Assembly: GCA_964624555.1 (NCBI GenBank)
Contig: CAZUXB010000041.1
Span: forward strand, 1-17,515
Source: SXRF01 sp964624555
GTDB lineage: Bacteria > Pseudomonadota > Alphaproteobacteria > Rickettsiales > SXRF01
DNA length: 17,515 nt
Reading direction: 5' to 3'
The notes under the pieces are model-generated. The model was not told where the DNA came from. It saw only the letters and a list, made by a program, of their open reading frames with translations, and ran no database searches. Shown piece by piece: positions 6,699 through 14,364 of this stretch. Positions within the stretch are counted from its first letter, which is position 1. Each line of letters starts with the position of its first letter. Position numbers and translations under genes: made by a program.

Positions 6699-7952
6699 AT
6701 GAAAATTCTTGTTCTTGGTTCTGGATTACTTGGTGTTACAACCGCTTATGAGCTGGGGAAGCGCGGCTTTGACGTAACCGTAATCGACCGCCAGAATTCT
6801 GCCGCAGCAGAAACCAGCTATGCCAATGGCGGGCAATTAAGCTACAGCCACGCCGAGCCGTGGGCCAACCCTTCAGTATTGCCTGTTTTACCGGGCTGGA
6901 TGTTGCGTTCCGATTCACCGCTGGTGTTCCGCCCCCGCGCCGACTGGCAGATGGTAAAATGGGGCGCTTCCTTCCTGCGTAACTGCACCAAGTTCCGCGC
7001 CGATATAAATACTGTGAATATATTGCGTCTGGGCCTGTATAGCAGGGAATGCCTGAATAAATTAAGGAATGACGAAGGTCTGGAATTCAACCACTCGACG
7101 AAAGGTATATTGCATATCTATGGCACCGAGTCCGGGTTCAACCACGGAAAAAAACAAATCGAATTCCAGGCCAAATTCGGCAGCGAGGAAAAAATCCTCA
7201 CCCGCGATGAGGTATTTGCGCTGGAGCCAGCACTTGCCCATAGCTCACAGAAAATTATCGGCGGTATCCACGCGCACCATGATGAAAGCGGCGATGCCAA
7301 TACCTTCTGTATCCAGCTTGCAGAACGAGCAACAAAGCGCTTCAATGTAAAATTTTTCTATGGCGTTTCTGTCAACGGGCTGAAGAAGCAGGGCAACCAG
7401 ATAGTGGCCGTAAATACCGACATCGGCGATATGCAGGCTGATGGCTATGTTATGGCGCTGGGTTCATACAGCCCGATCTATCTGCGGGAAGTCGGTATTG
7501 ATTTGCCCATATATCCAATGAAAGGCTACAGCATAACCATAGAAGCCAATGAATTCTGCCCGCATCTGAGCCTGACCGACGGAACCCATAAAATTGTCTA
7601 TAGCCGCCTGGGCAATAAAATCCGGGTGGCAGGAACCGCAGAATTTGCTGGGCATGACCCCAGCATCAATGAAAAGCGCATCGCACCAATAGTGAAAGCC
7701 GCCAGCGGGCTGCTGCCCAAAGCCGACTGGAGCCAGAAAATCTCCAAGTGGGCCTGCCTGCGCCCCTCCACCCCTGATGGCCCGCCAATCATCGGCCAGA
7801 CACCTTATATAAACCTGTTCCTTAACACCGGGCATGGAACATTGGGCTGGACTCAGGCCGCAGGAAGTGCCACACTGGTGGCGGACATCATGGAAAATAA
7901 AACTCCGGCAATTTTGCTGCATGGGCTAACTATGGCGAGGTATAGGTTATGA
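6699..7952 (+). CDS. dadA: D-amino acid dehydrogenase small subunit (DadA-type)
   Basis: This FAD enzyme oxidises D-amino acids such as D-alanine to 2-oxo acids and ammonia, passing electrons to the respiratory chain at the membrane. The N-terminal dinucleotide-binding motif is VLGSGLLG (G7, G9, G12), followed by the acidic end of strand 2 at VIDR. DadA signatures are ETSYANGGQLSYSHAEPWAN near residue 38 and, at the C-terminus, LRPSTPDGPPIIG and LFLNTGHGTLGWT. At 417 aa the length is normal. No Shine-Dalgarno is seen; the ATG directly follows TAATATCCCTTC, the word that starts the composite repeats. It overlaps the next gene by 4 nt (ATGA). Confidence 0.93.
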   Translation: MKILVLGSGLLGVTTAYELGKRGFDVTVIDRQNSAAAETSYANGGQLSYSHAEPWANPSVLPVLPGWMLRSDSPLVFRPRADWQMVKWGASFLRNCTKFRADINTVNILRLGLYSRECLNKLRNDEGLEFNHSTKGILHIYGTESGFNHGKKQIEFQAKFGSEEKILTRDEVFALEPALAHSSQKIIGGIHAHHDESGDANTFCIQLAERATKRFNVKFFYGVSVNGLKKQGNQIVAVNTDIGDMQADGYVMALGSYSPIYLREVGIDLPIYPMKGYSITIEANEFCPHLSLTDGTHKIVYSRLGNKIRVAGTAEFAGHDPSINEKRIAPIVKAASGLLPKADWSQKISKWACLRPSTPDGPPIIGQTPYINLFLNTGHGTLGWTQAAGSATLVADIMENKTPAILLHGLTMARYRL

Positions 7953-8605
7953 GTAATGGTGTTGATCTCAGGGATCTATGGTATGACTGGCTCGGCCTGA
8001 ACACCTGGTTGTTCAAGCAGATAAACTCGCTGAGCGATGTCCCGGTCTATAAGCAGCTTATGGTGCTTATCACCAACTTCGGGGATAAAGAACTGCTCCC
8101 CTATTTTCTGGCGCTTATCATAGGCTATGCGATAATTTCCGTATTTTCCTCGCAAGGCCACGGTAAACACCGCTTCCTGGTGTGGTTCAATATAATGCTG
8201 GTGATGACCGGAGCGTTGGTCGCCAACCACTTTAGTACCACCTACCTTAAAAACCATTTTGCCTATCCGCGGCCATATGCCGCCCTTCCCGCCGGAGAAT
8301 TTATCCAGCTGGAAGCACGTCCGGCAAGCGATGCCAACCACTCTTTCCCCAGCGGACATGCCGCGATGATCACCATTTTAATCGCTACCCTGTGGCCGAT
8401 ACTAACTGAGAATTTCCGCTGGGCCGCAATCGGGCTGGTCGTATCGGTATGCTGGTCGCGGATAGCGCTCGGCGTCCATTTCCCGATGGACGTACTCTCC
8501 GGATTTACCATAGCCCTGCTCCAGGTGGTAATAATCCGCGCCATATTGTTCAAAATCTACGCCATGATGAACGGCCTGATGCACATGCTCTCACGAGCGC
8601 GGTAA
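7949..8605 (+). CDS. PAP2-family membrane phosphatase
   Basis: This is a membrane phosphatase of the PAP2/BacA-like acid phosphatase superfamily, acting on a lipid phosphate or pyrophosphate. All three catalytic blocks are present: K101-x6-R108-P109 (KNHFAYPRP), P134-SGH137 (PSGHAAM) and S170-R-x5-H177-x3-D181 (SRIALGVHFPMD). Several hydrophobic segments surround them (about 50-66, 78-94, 138-152, 157-172, 183-202). The 218-aa length fits a five- or six-span enzyme. It is translationally coupled to dadA by an ATGA overlap. The substrate is unknown; undecaprenyl pyrophosphate or a lipid A phosphate are possibilities, not shown by the sequence. Confidence 0.88.
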   Translation: MSNGVDLRDLWYDWLGLNTWLFKQINSLSDVPVYKQLMVLITNFGDKELLPYFLALIIGYAIISVFSSQGHGKHRFLVWFNIMLVMTGALVANHFSTTYLKNHFAYPRPYAALPAGEFIQLEARPASDANHSFPSGHAAMITILIATLWPILTENFRWAAIGLVVSVCWSRIALGVHFPMDVLSGFTIALLQVVIIRAILFKIYAMMNGLMHMLSRAR

Positions 8606-8611
8606 TTCAAA

Positions 8612-8630
8612 CCACGCACTTGTTGCGGGG
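8612..8630 (+). repeat. Palindromic module directly before rarA
   Basis: CCACGCA (8612-8618), loop CTTGT, and TGCGGGG (8624-8630) form a 7-bp stem with one mismatch. It is nearly the reverse complement of the hairpin at 1552-1570. Its GGGG end lies 6 nt before the rarA ATG, where a Shine-Dalgarno would be, so folding could hide the start site. Confidence 0.55.
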
Positions 8631-8636
8631 TGTGTA

Positions 8637-9956
8637 ATGACAAATAATTTAAAAGCTATGGCAAAAAATCAATCGAGCATCGTCTTTGAAGACAACAACC
8701 GCCCACTCGCCGACCGGATGCGCCCGGCCAGTTTTGACGATGTCCTGGGCCAGGACCAACTCCTCGCCGAAGGTTCACTGTTTGCCACCGCCATAAAAAG
8801 TGGAAACTTTCCCTCGATAATTTTCTGGGGCAGCGCCGGTTGCGGCAAAACCACCATCGCCCGCCTTATCGCTAAATATAGCGGCGCGCTGTTCGTGCAA
8901 CTGTCCGCCGTAGCCCATGCAACCGCCGACCTGCGCAAGGTTTTTGAGCAGGCCGAGTTGGATAAACAAGCTGGTAAGCGCACAATCCTGCTGGTTGATG
9001 AAATCCACCGTTTCAACCGCGCGCAACAGGACCTGTTCCTGCCCTATATCGAAAATGGAACAATTATACTAATCGGCGCAACCACCGAGAATCCATCCTT
9101 TGAACTTAACTCGGCGCTGCTTTCGCGCTGCAAAGTGCTGATACTTAACCGCCTCGACATCCCTACCCTGCTCAAACTTACCTACAAGGCCGAAGAATTT
9201 ACCGGAAAACAACTGCCGCTTGATGACGAGGCCCGCACCACCTTATGCGCCATCGCCGATGGCGATGCCCGCTACCTGCTGAATATTGCCGAAGAATTAT
9301 TTGCCATAGAAAAGCCCATCAACAGCGAAGAGCTCCTCAAACTTATCCAGAAGCGCATGCCGGTCTATGACAAATCGCGTGACGGCCATTATAACCTAAT
9401 CAGCGCCCTGCATAAATCCATGCGCGGCAGCGATGTTGACGCCGCTCTCTACTGGTTCGCACGGATGCTGGACGGCGGCGAAAACCCTCTTTATATACTG
9501 CGCCGCATTACCCGTTTCGCCTCGGAAGATATCGGTATGGCCGACCCGAACGCACTGGTACAATGTATCGCCGCTAAGGATGCTTTTGAATTCTTAGGCG
9601 AACCGGAAGGGCTCCTGAATATCGCACAGGCCGTGGTCTATCTCGCCACCGCACCAAAATCTGTCGGCATTTACCGCGCATTCGGCAAAGCGACCTCCGA
9701 CGCCCGCAAGAACGGCTCGCTCTCACCACCCAAACATATACTCAACGCACCCACCAAGCTTATGAAGGAAGCCGGCTACAGCGAAGGATATATCTATGAC
9801 CCCGACACTAAGGACGGTTTCTCCGGCCAGAATTATTTCCCCGACGAAATGCCGCGCAAAACCTATTACACGCCCGCCGAAGCCGGATTCGAACGCGAGA
9901 TAATCAAAAGACTGGCGTATTGGGAAAAGCTTAGGGGGAAGAATTCCCCTCCCTAA
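8637..9956 (+). CDS. rarA: RarA (MgsA), replication-associated AAA+ ATPase
   Basis: RarA is a clamp-loader-like ATPase that acts at stalled replication forks in the cytoplasm, with SSB and DNA ends. Walker A is GSAGCGKT (65-72), Walker B LLVDEIHRFN (118-127), sensor 1 GATTENPSFE (147-156), and the likely arginine finger lies in LLSRC (R164). The C-terminal MgsA domain follows, with KSMRGSDVDAALYWFARML and EDIGMADPNAL. The 439-aa length is typical. A second ATG at codon 8 is an alternative start. The last codons (NSPP, stop) and the stop codon run into the palindromic repeat at 9946. It ends convergent with the Fic gene. Confidence 0.95.
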   Translation: MTNNLKAMAKNQSSIVFEDNNRPLADRMRPASFDDVLGQDQLLAEGSLFATAIKSGNFPSIIFWGSAGCGKTTIARLIAKYSGALFVQLSAVAHATADLRKVFEQAELDKQAGKRTILLVDEIHRFNRAQQDLFLPYIENGTIILIGATTENPSFELNSALLSRCKVLILNRLDIPTLLKLTYKAEEFTGKQLPLDDEARTTLCAIADGDARYLLNIAEELFAIEKPINSEELLKLIQKRMPVYDKSRDGHYNLISALHKSMRGSDVDAALYWFARMLDGGENPLYILRRITRFASEDIGMADPNALVQCIAAKDAFEFLGEPEGLLNIAQAVVYLATAPKSVGIYRAFGKATSDARKNGSLSPPKHILNAPTKLMKEAGYSEGYIYDPDTKDGFSGQNYFPDEMPRKTYYTPAEAGFEREIIKRLAYWEKLRGKNSPP

Positions 9957-10031
9957 CCCTCCCCACTACGTGGAGAGGGGATTACTAGAAAGTCCTCTCT
10001 CCCGCATCACGGGGGAGAGTTAGAGAGGGGG
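9946..10031. repeat. Paired palindromic repeat between convergent rarA and fic
   Basis: The left arm (9946-9981, CCCCTCCCTAACCCTCCCC...) and right arm (9993-10031) are imperfect inverted copies around a short spacer, and each arm is itself a hairpin (CTCTCCCG-CATCA-CGGGGGAGAG in the right one). A further GGGGAA-GAA-TTCCCC stem lies at 9935-9949. It has the same plan as copies A-G but a different consensus. By position it could serve as a two-way transcription end for rarA and fic; no U-tract is present. Confidence 0.65.
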
Positions 10032-10035
10032 CAGA

Positions 10036-11178
10036 TTACTCGATCTTCACTTCGCTGGTGGCGGTTTCCAACCTAAGCCCATAGCGCGTTCCTTTGCCAA
10101 CTCCGATTTTGCTAAAGGCAGATTTTTGTACAAGGTCGGTTAAGTCACGGGTAGCGGTCGCACGGGATGTGCCAGTTATCGCAATATAATTTTCTGCACT
10201 GAAACCTCCAGAAAATCCATTTACCCCAGCGCGGAATATCCGTTCTACTGCCTTGCGCTGACGGGGATTAAGCACATCCCGGAAGCAGCTATAAAACCGG
10301 CTTTTGGCAATGATAAATTCCAACATCTGCAAGCTGGAATTCTGGGCCTGTAAAATTACCTTGGCAAAATATTCCAACCAGACATCAATATTGGTAGATT
10401 TATTGCTTTTCTCCAGCATTTCATAATATTTTTTTCTCTGGTTATAGATGGTTTGTGATAATGCCAGTATCGCCGGTTTACCTAAATGCTGCGCCAGTAT
10501 CTTTTCACAAATACTGCGCCCGATGCGCCCGTTGCCATCTTCAAAAGGATGGATGCTTTCAAAATACAAATGGGCTATGCCTGCCCGGGTCATAGCTGGA
10601 AGCGGATGTTTGCCGTCTGGCGCACTGGCATTAAACCAGACGATGAATCTTTGCATTTCCTTGTACACTTGCCTGGAAGGCGGGGCTTCAAAATGGATTT
10701 TGGGATTATCCAAACGCGCTGAAATAATTTGCATAGGGTCATTATGTTTGCGATATGCACCAATAGTTTCTATGCCCCTGGCCCCCTTCATCAGCATAGA
10801 GTGCCATGCAAACAAGGTGTCATGGCTAAGCGGCTTATGAAAATTCTTATATAAATCTACCATCATCTCGGCAATTCCGGATTCCGCTGGCTTTATATTA
10901 CGCTTATCAGCAGAAAGGCCGAATTGTTTACGGATTGATGACTGCACACTATCACGGCTAAGGATTTCCCCTTCTATCTCTGAAGTTTTTAAGGCCTCAT
11001 CGCTCATGAAATCTATAGCAATGGTAAGCTTATCTGCGCTATCTATATGCAGATAGGCGCCAAGTAAAATTCCTGAAGAGTGCAAAAATTCATCTTCAAA
11101 AGATTTTAATCTGCTACTGTTATAAGTAAAGTCAGGCCAGCTTTTTTGCTGCCAGTTCCATGTTTTTTCTATAGCCAT
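10036..11178 (-). CDS. Fic-family protein adenylyltransferase with winged-helix C-terminus
   Basis: Fic enzymes transfer AMP (or related groups) from a nucleotide to a hydroxyl side chain of a target protein. The catalytic loop is HPFEDGNGRIGR (H210-R221), complete with the catalytic His and both Arg. An N-terminal domain of DUF4172 type (about 1-90, WNWQQKSWPDF...) carries the inhibitory helix motif T65-SEIE-G70, with E69 as the blocking glutamate. This makes it a class II, self-inhibited Fic. Residues about 305-368 form a winged-helix-like domain (SAENYIAITGTSRATATRDL, GKGTRYGL). The final ETATSEVKIE (371-380) is foreign to the family and the same as the MotA end. The 380-aa length is otherwise normal. 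No antitoxin gene is adjacent. Confidence 0.93.
   Translation of the reverse strand: MAIEKTWNWQQKSWPDFTYNSSRLKSFEDEFLHSSGILLGAYLHIDSADKLTIAIDFMSDEALKTSEIEGEILSRDSVQSSIRKQFGLSADKRNIKPAESGIAEMMVDLYKNFHKPLSHDTLFAWHSMLMKGARGIETIGAYRKHNDPMQIISARLDNPKIHFEAPPSRQVYKEMQRFIVWFNASAPDGKHPLPAMTRAGIAHLYFESIHPFEDGNGRIGRSICEKILAQHLGKPAILALSQTIYNQRKKYYEMLEKSNKSTNIDVWLEYFAKVILQAQNSSLQMLEFIIAKSRFYSCFRDVLNPRQRKAVERIFRAGVNGFSGGFSAENYIAITGTSRATATRDLTDLVQKSAFSKIGVGKGTRYGLRLETATSEVKIE
10037..10070. repeat. 34-nt direct repeat, fic-end copy
   Basis: This matches 11256-11289 at 32 of 34 positions, including a 20-nt identical core starting ATCTTCACTTCGCTGG. It begins inside the fic stop codon and encodes the last 10 codons plus one base in the same frame as in motA. 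Identity stops abruptly on both sides. It could be an attachment-like site or the footprint of a recombination event. Confidence 0.85.
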
Positions 11179-11196
11179 GAGTTATAACCCGCCCTG

Positions 11197-11233
11197 CTTA
11201 TACCTCATATAATAGCTATTTCTGAGGCATAAG
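11197..11233. promoter_or_regulatory. Dyad operator candidate over the fic promoter
   Basis: The arms 11197-11207 (CTTATACCTCA) and 11223-11233 (TGAGGCATAAG) are inverted with one mismatch. Their centre is occupied by a perfect 10-bp palindrome, AATAGCTATT (11211-11220). The dyad surrounds the proposed -10 element and touches the -35. It has no U-tract, so a plain terminator for motA is less likely. The winged-helix domain of the Fic protein is a possible ligand. Confidence 0.5.
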
Positions 11234-11237
11234 TCCA
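11209..11237 (-). promoter_or_regulatory. Candidate promoter for fic
   Basis: On the minus strand TGGACT (11232-11237) and TATTAT (11209-11214) lie 17 nt apart, matching consensus at 4 and 5 of 6 positions. Transcription would begin about 25 nt before the fic ATG and after the motA stop. This gives fic its own expression signal inside the repeat-bounded unit. Confidence 0.5.
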
Positions 11238-11254
11238 GTTATTTTGCCCTGGGC

Positions 11255-12121
11255 CTACTCAATCTTCACTTCGCTGGTGGCCGTTTCCATCTCGGCAAAG
11301 GTCGGTTGCAGGTGCGATGGAACCTGGGTACGGCCTATTTCCGCAGAAACCTGCGGCGCCATGCCTTTTAAGTGCGCAACCAGAACATCGCGGATAATAA
11401 AATAAAATTGCTGTTCTTCGGCATGAATGGCCATGTTCTTTGCGGCAATCGGCCCCACTATACAATAAGAAAGGAACACGCCGAGGAATGTTCCCACCAA
11501 CGCGCCACCGATCATCTTCCCCAGAATTTCCGGCGGCTCGGTAATACTGGCCATGGTTTTTACCACCCCCAGAACCGCCGCAACGATACCAATGGCCGGA
11601 AGGCCGTCTGACATACCCTGCAAGGCATGGCCGGGGCCGGTTGCCTCGTGGTGGTGTTTTTCAATCTGCTTCTCTATCAGCTCTTCAATCTGGTGAGCAT
11701 TCTCCACACCCATGGTCAGGGTACGCAGGGTATCGCAAATTATATCAACACAGAAATGATCATGCGCGATCTTCGGATATTGTTTGAAGATACTGCTTTC
11801 CTCCGGTTTTTCGATATGCTGCTCCACCGCGATAAGCCCCTTGGATTTCATTAATTTACAAAGAGCGAATAACAGGCACAGCAGATCCTTATAATCCTGC
11901 TTCTTCCATTTTACGCCTTTCATGGAAACTATTATCTGCTTGAAGGTTTTTTTCAGAACCGTACCGGGGTTGGAAATCATGTACGCGCCAATGGCCGCCC
12001 CAAATATCATGCCCAGCTCATGAGGTAGCGCATGCAGAATAATTTCTATCTTCCCGCCAGATTCAATATAAATACCGAATACGCACGCGAAAATAACGAC
12101 TAAACCAATTACAGGAACCAT
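11255..12121 (-). CDS. motA: MotA, flagellar motor stator proton channel subunit
   Basis: MotA with MotB forms the stator that converts proton flow to rotation. The 288-aa protein has four membrane segments: about 2-18, 32-50, 172-190 and 202-222. Between the second and third is a long cytoplasmic loop with the conserved charged region (KSKGLIAVEQHIEKPEESSIF). The conserved prolines appear in DGLPAIGIVAAVLGVV and IVGPIAAK, with GALVGTFLGVFLSYC between them. motB is not in the window, and separate motA and motB loci are not unusual. The C-terminal tail ETATSEVKIE is repeated at the end of the neighbouring Fic protein. The gene after it (fic) starts 76 nt downstream. Confidence 0.95.
   Translation of the reverse strand: MVPVIGLVVIFACVFGIYIESGGKIEIILHALPHELGMIFGAAIGAYMISNPGTVLKKTFKQIIVSMKGVKWKKQDYKDLLCLLFALCKLMKSKGLIAVEQHIEKPEESSIFKQYPKIAHDHFCVDIICDTLRTLTMGVENAHQIEELIEKQIEKHHHEATGPGHALQGMSDGLPAIGIVAAVLGVVKTMASITEPPEILGKMIGGALVGTFLGVFLSYCIVGPIAAKNMAIHAEEQQFYFIIRDVLVAHLKGMAPQVSAEIGRTQVPSHLQPTFAEMETATSEVKIE
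11256..11289. repeat. 34-nt direct repeat, motA-end copy
   Basis: This is the partner of 10037-10070 and covers the last 10 codons of motA plus part of the stop. The distance between copies is 1219 nt, and the unit between them contains fic, its promoter and the repeat-free motA-fic gap. Confidence 0.85.
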
Positions 12122-12201
12122 GGATAATCCAAATTAAGTGTATAACTCGAACAACAATACAGCTTAAAAGCAAAAAAAGCGTTAAGGAGTAACCATTATT
12201 A

Positions 12202-12236
12202 ATTATAACAAGTTAACATAATGCTAACGCATTATA
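12202..12236 (-). promoter_or_regulatory. Candidate -10 elements for motA
   Basis: Two perfect TATAAT words on the minus strand (12202-12207, preceded by TGT, and 12231-12236) lie 80-110 nt before the motA ATG in AT-rich DNA. No good -35 is visible for either, so this is a weak call. Confidence 0.3.
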
Positions 12237-12248
12237 ACGCCCGCTACG

Positions 12249-12281
12249 CGGCGCAAAATCGTGCTTTCGGCCTCGATTTTG
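12249..12281. repeat. Small inverted repeat upstream of motA
   Basis: AAAATCG and CGATTTT pair around a 12-nt GC-containing loop (about 12255-12280), beside CGCTACGCGGCGC. It directly adjoins composite repeat copy F and may be a separate module of the same mosaic. Together with copy F it accounts for most of the gap 12122-12438. Confidence 0.35.
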
Positions 12282-12287
12282 ATAGCC

Positions 12288-12430
12288 TAATATCCCTTCT
12301 CCCTCTGGGAGAAGGTTAGGATGAGGGCTTGTTCTTTATGTAACTTAGCCCTCACCCCAGCCCTCTCCCAGGGGGAGAGGGAGGAAGAAAAAAACACAGC
12401 AAGCTGCGATGAATTTAATCTTGAAGATAA
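12288..12430 (+). repeat. Composite palindromic repeat, copy F
   Basis: It starts TAATATCCCTTCTCC, has left and right outer arms around a short spacer with no inner element, and ends with the AAGAAAAAA...GCAAGCTGCG...CTTGAAGATAA tail shared with copy B. It stops 8 nt from the mrdA stop codon and separates mrdA from the motA promoter region. Confidence 0.85.
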
Positions 12431-12438
12431 GTTAAATT

Positions 12439-14364
12439 TCAGTGTGTTTCAACTGCCGTGTCATCTTCAGGGACGTTTGTGTCATCACCAGGCGTATCTT
12501 CAATAATTTCAGGTTGTTCAACAGGTTGCGCCGCTGGCTGGGCTGAATTTTGTGGTACAAGATCTACCCCGGCATCAATCTGCTGGATCCGAAGCAGCAC
12601 ATCGCGGGCAACCGGGGCCGCCGCTGATGCCCCCCCACCGCCGTGCTCAATTGCAACACAACAGGCATATTTTGGATCATCAACCGGCGCAAACCCAACA
12701 AACAATGCGTGGTGGCGCGATTCCCACGGTATCAGGTTCTGGTCCTGCCCACGCTGCAGAATCTTGCGTACCTGTGAAGTACCAGTTTTCCCACCCATCT
12801 GGAAACGCGGGTCAAGAATACGCTTTGAATAAGCGGTTCCATGTTCATCATTGGTCACTGCCGACATTGCGTCAATATTTATCCGCATCAGCTCATCGCT
12901 CAACCCCATACTCTCAAATATAGGATTTTCTTCTCCGGCCGGGACCAATAAACGCGGAGAAACTTTGCGGTTGCTGGCCATGCGCGCAACCATGGTGGCC
13001 AATTGCAAAGGGGTGGCAAGAACAAAACCCTGGCCAATGGCGTAATTGATCGTATCGCCACCACTCCAGCGCTGCTTAAAACGCTTCATCTTCCACTCCG
13101 GAGTTGGGATATTGCCCGGCTTCTCCCCGGTAATCCCGATATCATGCAACTCGCCAAGACCAAAGCGGTGGGCCATTTCTACTATCTTCTCGGTACCTAG
13201 CCTCTGGGCCGTGGTATAAAAGAATGTGTCACACGACTGCTCTATCGCCTCATGGTAATGAACCGTCCCGTGACCGCCCTCTTTCCAGCAGTTGAACTTA
13301 TGATCGCCAAGGTAAAAATAACCAGGGCAGAATACACTGGTGGCCGAAGTAATAACCCGCGCCTCCAGCGCCGCCAGACCAACAATCATTTTGAAGGTCG
13401 ACCCCGGAGGATACTGGCCAGTAATAGCCTTGTTGAGAAGTGGCGCTTTTTTATCCCGCGAAAGCTCTTTCCAATAGTCGCTGCTGATACCTTTGCTGAA
13501 TACATTAGGATCGAAGGCAGGAAGCGAAACCATGCTCAGTAAATTGCCGGTAGCGATTTCCATCACCACAACACTGGCGCTTTCCTTTTCCACTAAACCA
13601 GCAGCATAATGCTGAAGGTCGGCATCAATGGTCAGGCGGACATTCTCACCCGGTTTGCTGTCGGTCTTGCCGATTTCCCGCACCGGCATCCCGTGCACGT
13701 TTACCTCCAACTGGCGGATTCCGGCAGTCCCGCGCAAACGCTCCTCCAGCATTTTTTCCACACCATTCTTGCCTATTTTAAAATCAGGAAGGCGCATAAG
13801 CGGCGGGTCATCCTCCGATAATTCATCCTCAGCTACCGCCCCAAGATACCCCAGAAGGTGCGCCGCCTCATCAAGCAGAGGGTAATAACGGATCTGGCCA
13901 ATATCGATCGTTACCCCGGCCAGATCCATCATATGCAGCTCGATAAGCGACACCTCATCCCATGACAGGTGCTCCTTGAGCATATCCGGCATGGAAGCGG
14001 TGGAAACTTTGACGTTCTCCAGCATCTTCAGTTTCTTCTCCGGCAGGACTATCAGGGTTTTCAGTTTTTCCAACGTGGTTTTCAGGGCCTGCTGGGTGAT
14101 GGTGCTGTAATCAATGAACAGGCGGTAATTGATGTCGCTGGTGGCAAGAGGCTTTCCGTTGCGATCTAAAATATTACCGCGCGCCGGTGCCATAAGCTGC
14201 AATTTGATGCGGTTGTTCTCAGACAAAGCCGTGTATTTTTCGGCATTGACAAATTGCAGGTAATAAAGACGGCCAGCAAGGGTTGTAAAAGCCGCCAGCT
14301 GCAATCCTCCAAATATCAAGGCGCGGCGGCTGAAGGTATATTGTTTCTCGTTATCCTTAGCCAT
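12439..14364 (-). CDS. mrdA: Penicillin-binding protein 2 (elongasome transpeptidase)
   Basis: PBP2 cross-links peptidoglycan during side-wall growth as part of the Rod complex. After a short cytoplasmic N-terminus there is one membrane anchor (about 14-31), then the pedestal region beginning PARGNILDRNGKPLA (60-74). The transpeptidase domain has S322-TFK325 (YPPGSTFKM), S377-C-D379 (the SxN/SxD motif) and K526-TG (GGKTGTSQV). At 641 aa it is normal. The last 35 or so residues are Gln/Pro/Glu/Asp-rich and probably disordered. It overlaps the mreD end by 8 nt. rodA, often next, is absent; motA lies downstream beyond a repeat. Confidence 0.96.
   Translation of the reverse strand: MAKDNEKQYTFSRRALIFGGLQLAAFTTLAGRLYYLQFVNAEKYTALSENNRIKLQLMAPARGNILDRNGKPLATSDINYRLFIDYSTITQQALKTTLEKLKTLIVLPEKKLKMLENVKVSTASMPDMLKEHLSWDEVSLIELHMMDLAGVTIDIGQIRYYPLLDEAAHLLGYLGAVAEDELSEDDPPLMRLPDFKIGKNGVEKMLEERLRGTAGIRQLEVNVHGMPVREIGKTDSKPGENVRLTIDADLQHYAAGLVEKESASVVVMEIATGNLLSMVSLPAFDPNVFSKGISSDYWKELSRDKKAPLLNKAITGQYPPGSTFKMIVGLAALEARVITSATSVFCPGYFYLGDHKFNCWKEGGHGTVHYHEAIEQSCDTFFYTTAQRLGTEKIVEMAHRFGLGELHDIGITGEKPGNIPTPEWKMKRFKQRWSGGDTINYAIGQGFVLATPLQLATMVARMASNRKVSPRLLVPAGEENPIFESMGLSDELMRINIDAMSAVTNDEHGTAYSKRILDPRFQMGGKTGTSQVRKILQRGQDQNLIPWESRHHALFVGFAPVDDPKYACCVAIEHGGGGASAAAPVARDVLLRIQQIDAGVDLVPQNSAQPAAQPVEQPEIIEDTPGDDTNVPEDDTAVETH

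Noticed and set aside
10448..10840. Plus-strand frame of 130 codons inside fic
   Set aside because: It lies opposite the conserved Fic catalytic region and has no recognisable protein features.
10036..11178. fic as part of a two-gene toxin-antitoxin pair
   Set aside because: No small antitoxin gene lies on either side, and the inhibitory TSEIEG motif is inside the Fic protein itself, as in class II Fic proteins.
11197..11233. Rho-independent terminator of motA
   Set aside because: The stem is A/T-containing with a 15-nt loop and is not followed by a U-tract on the motA strand; the overlap with a promoter-like pair fits an operator better.
12458..12923. Plus-strand frames of 123-124 codons opposite mrdA
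   Set aside because: They are antisense to the conserved PBP2 transpeptidase domain, are Pro/Ser/Arg/Cys-rich, and have no supporting start signals.
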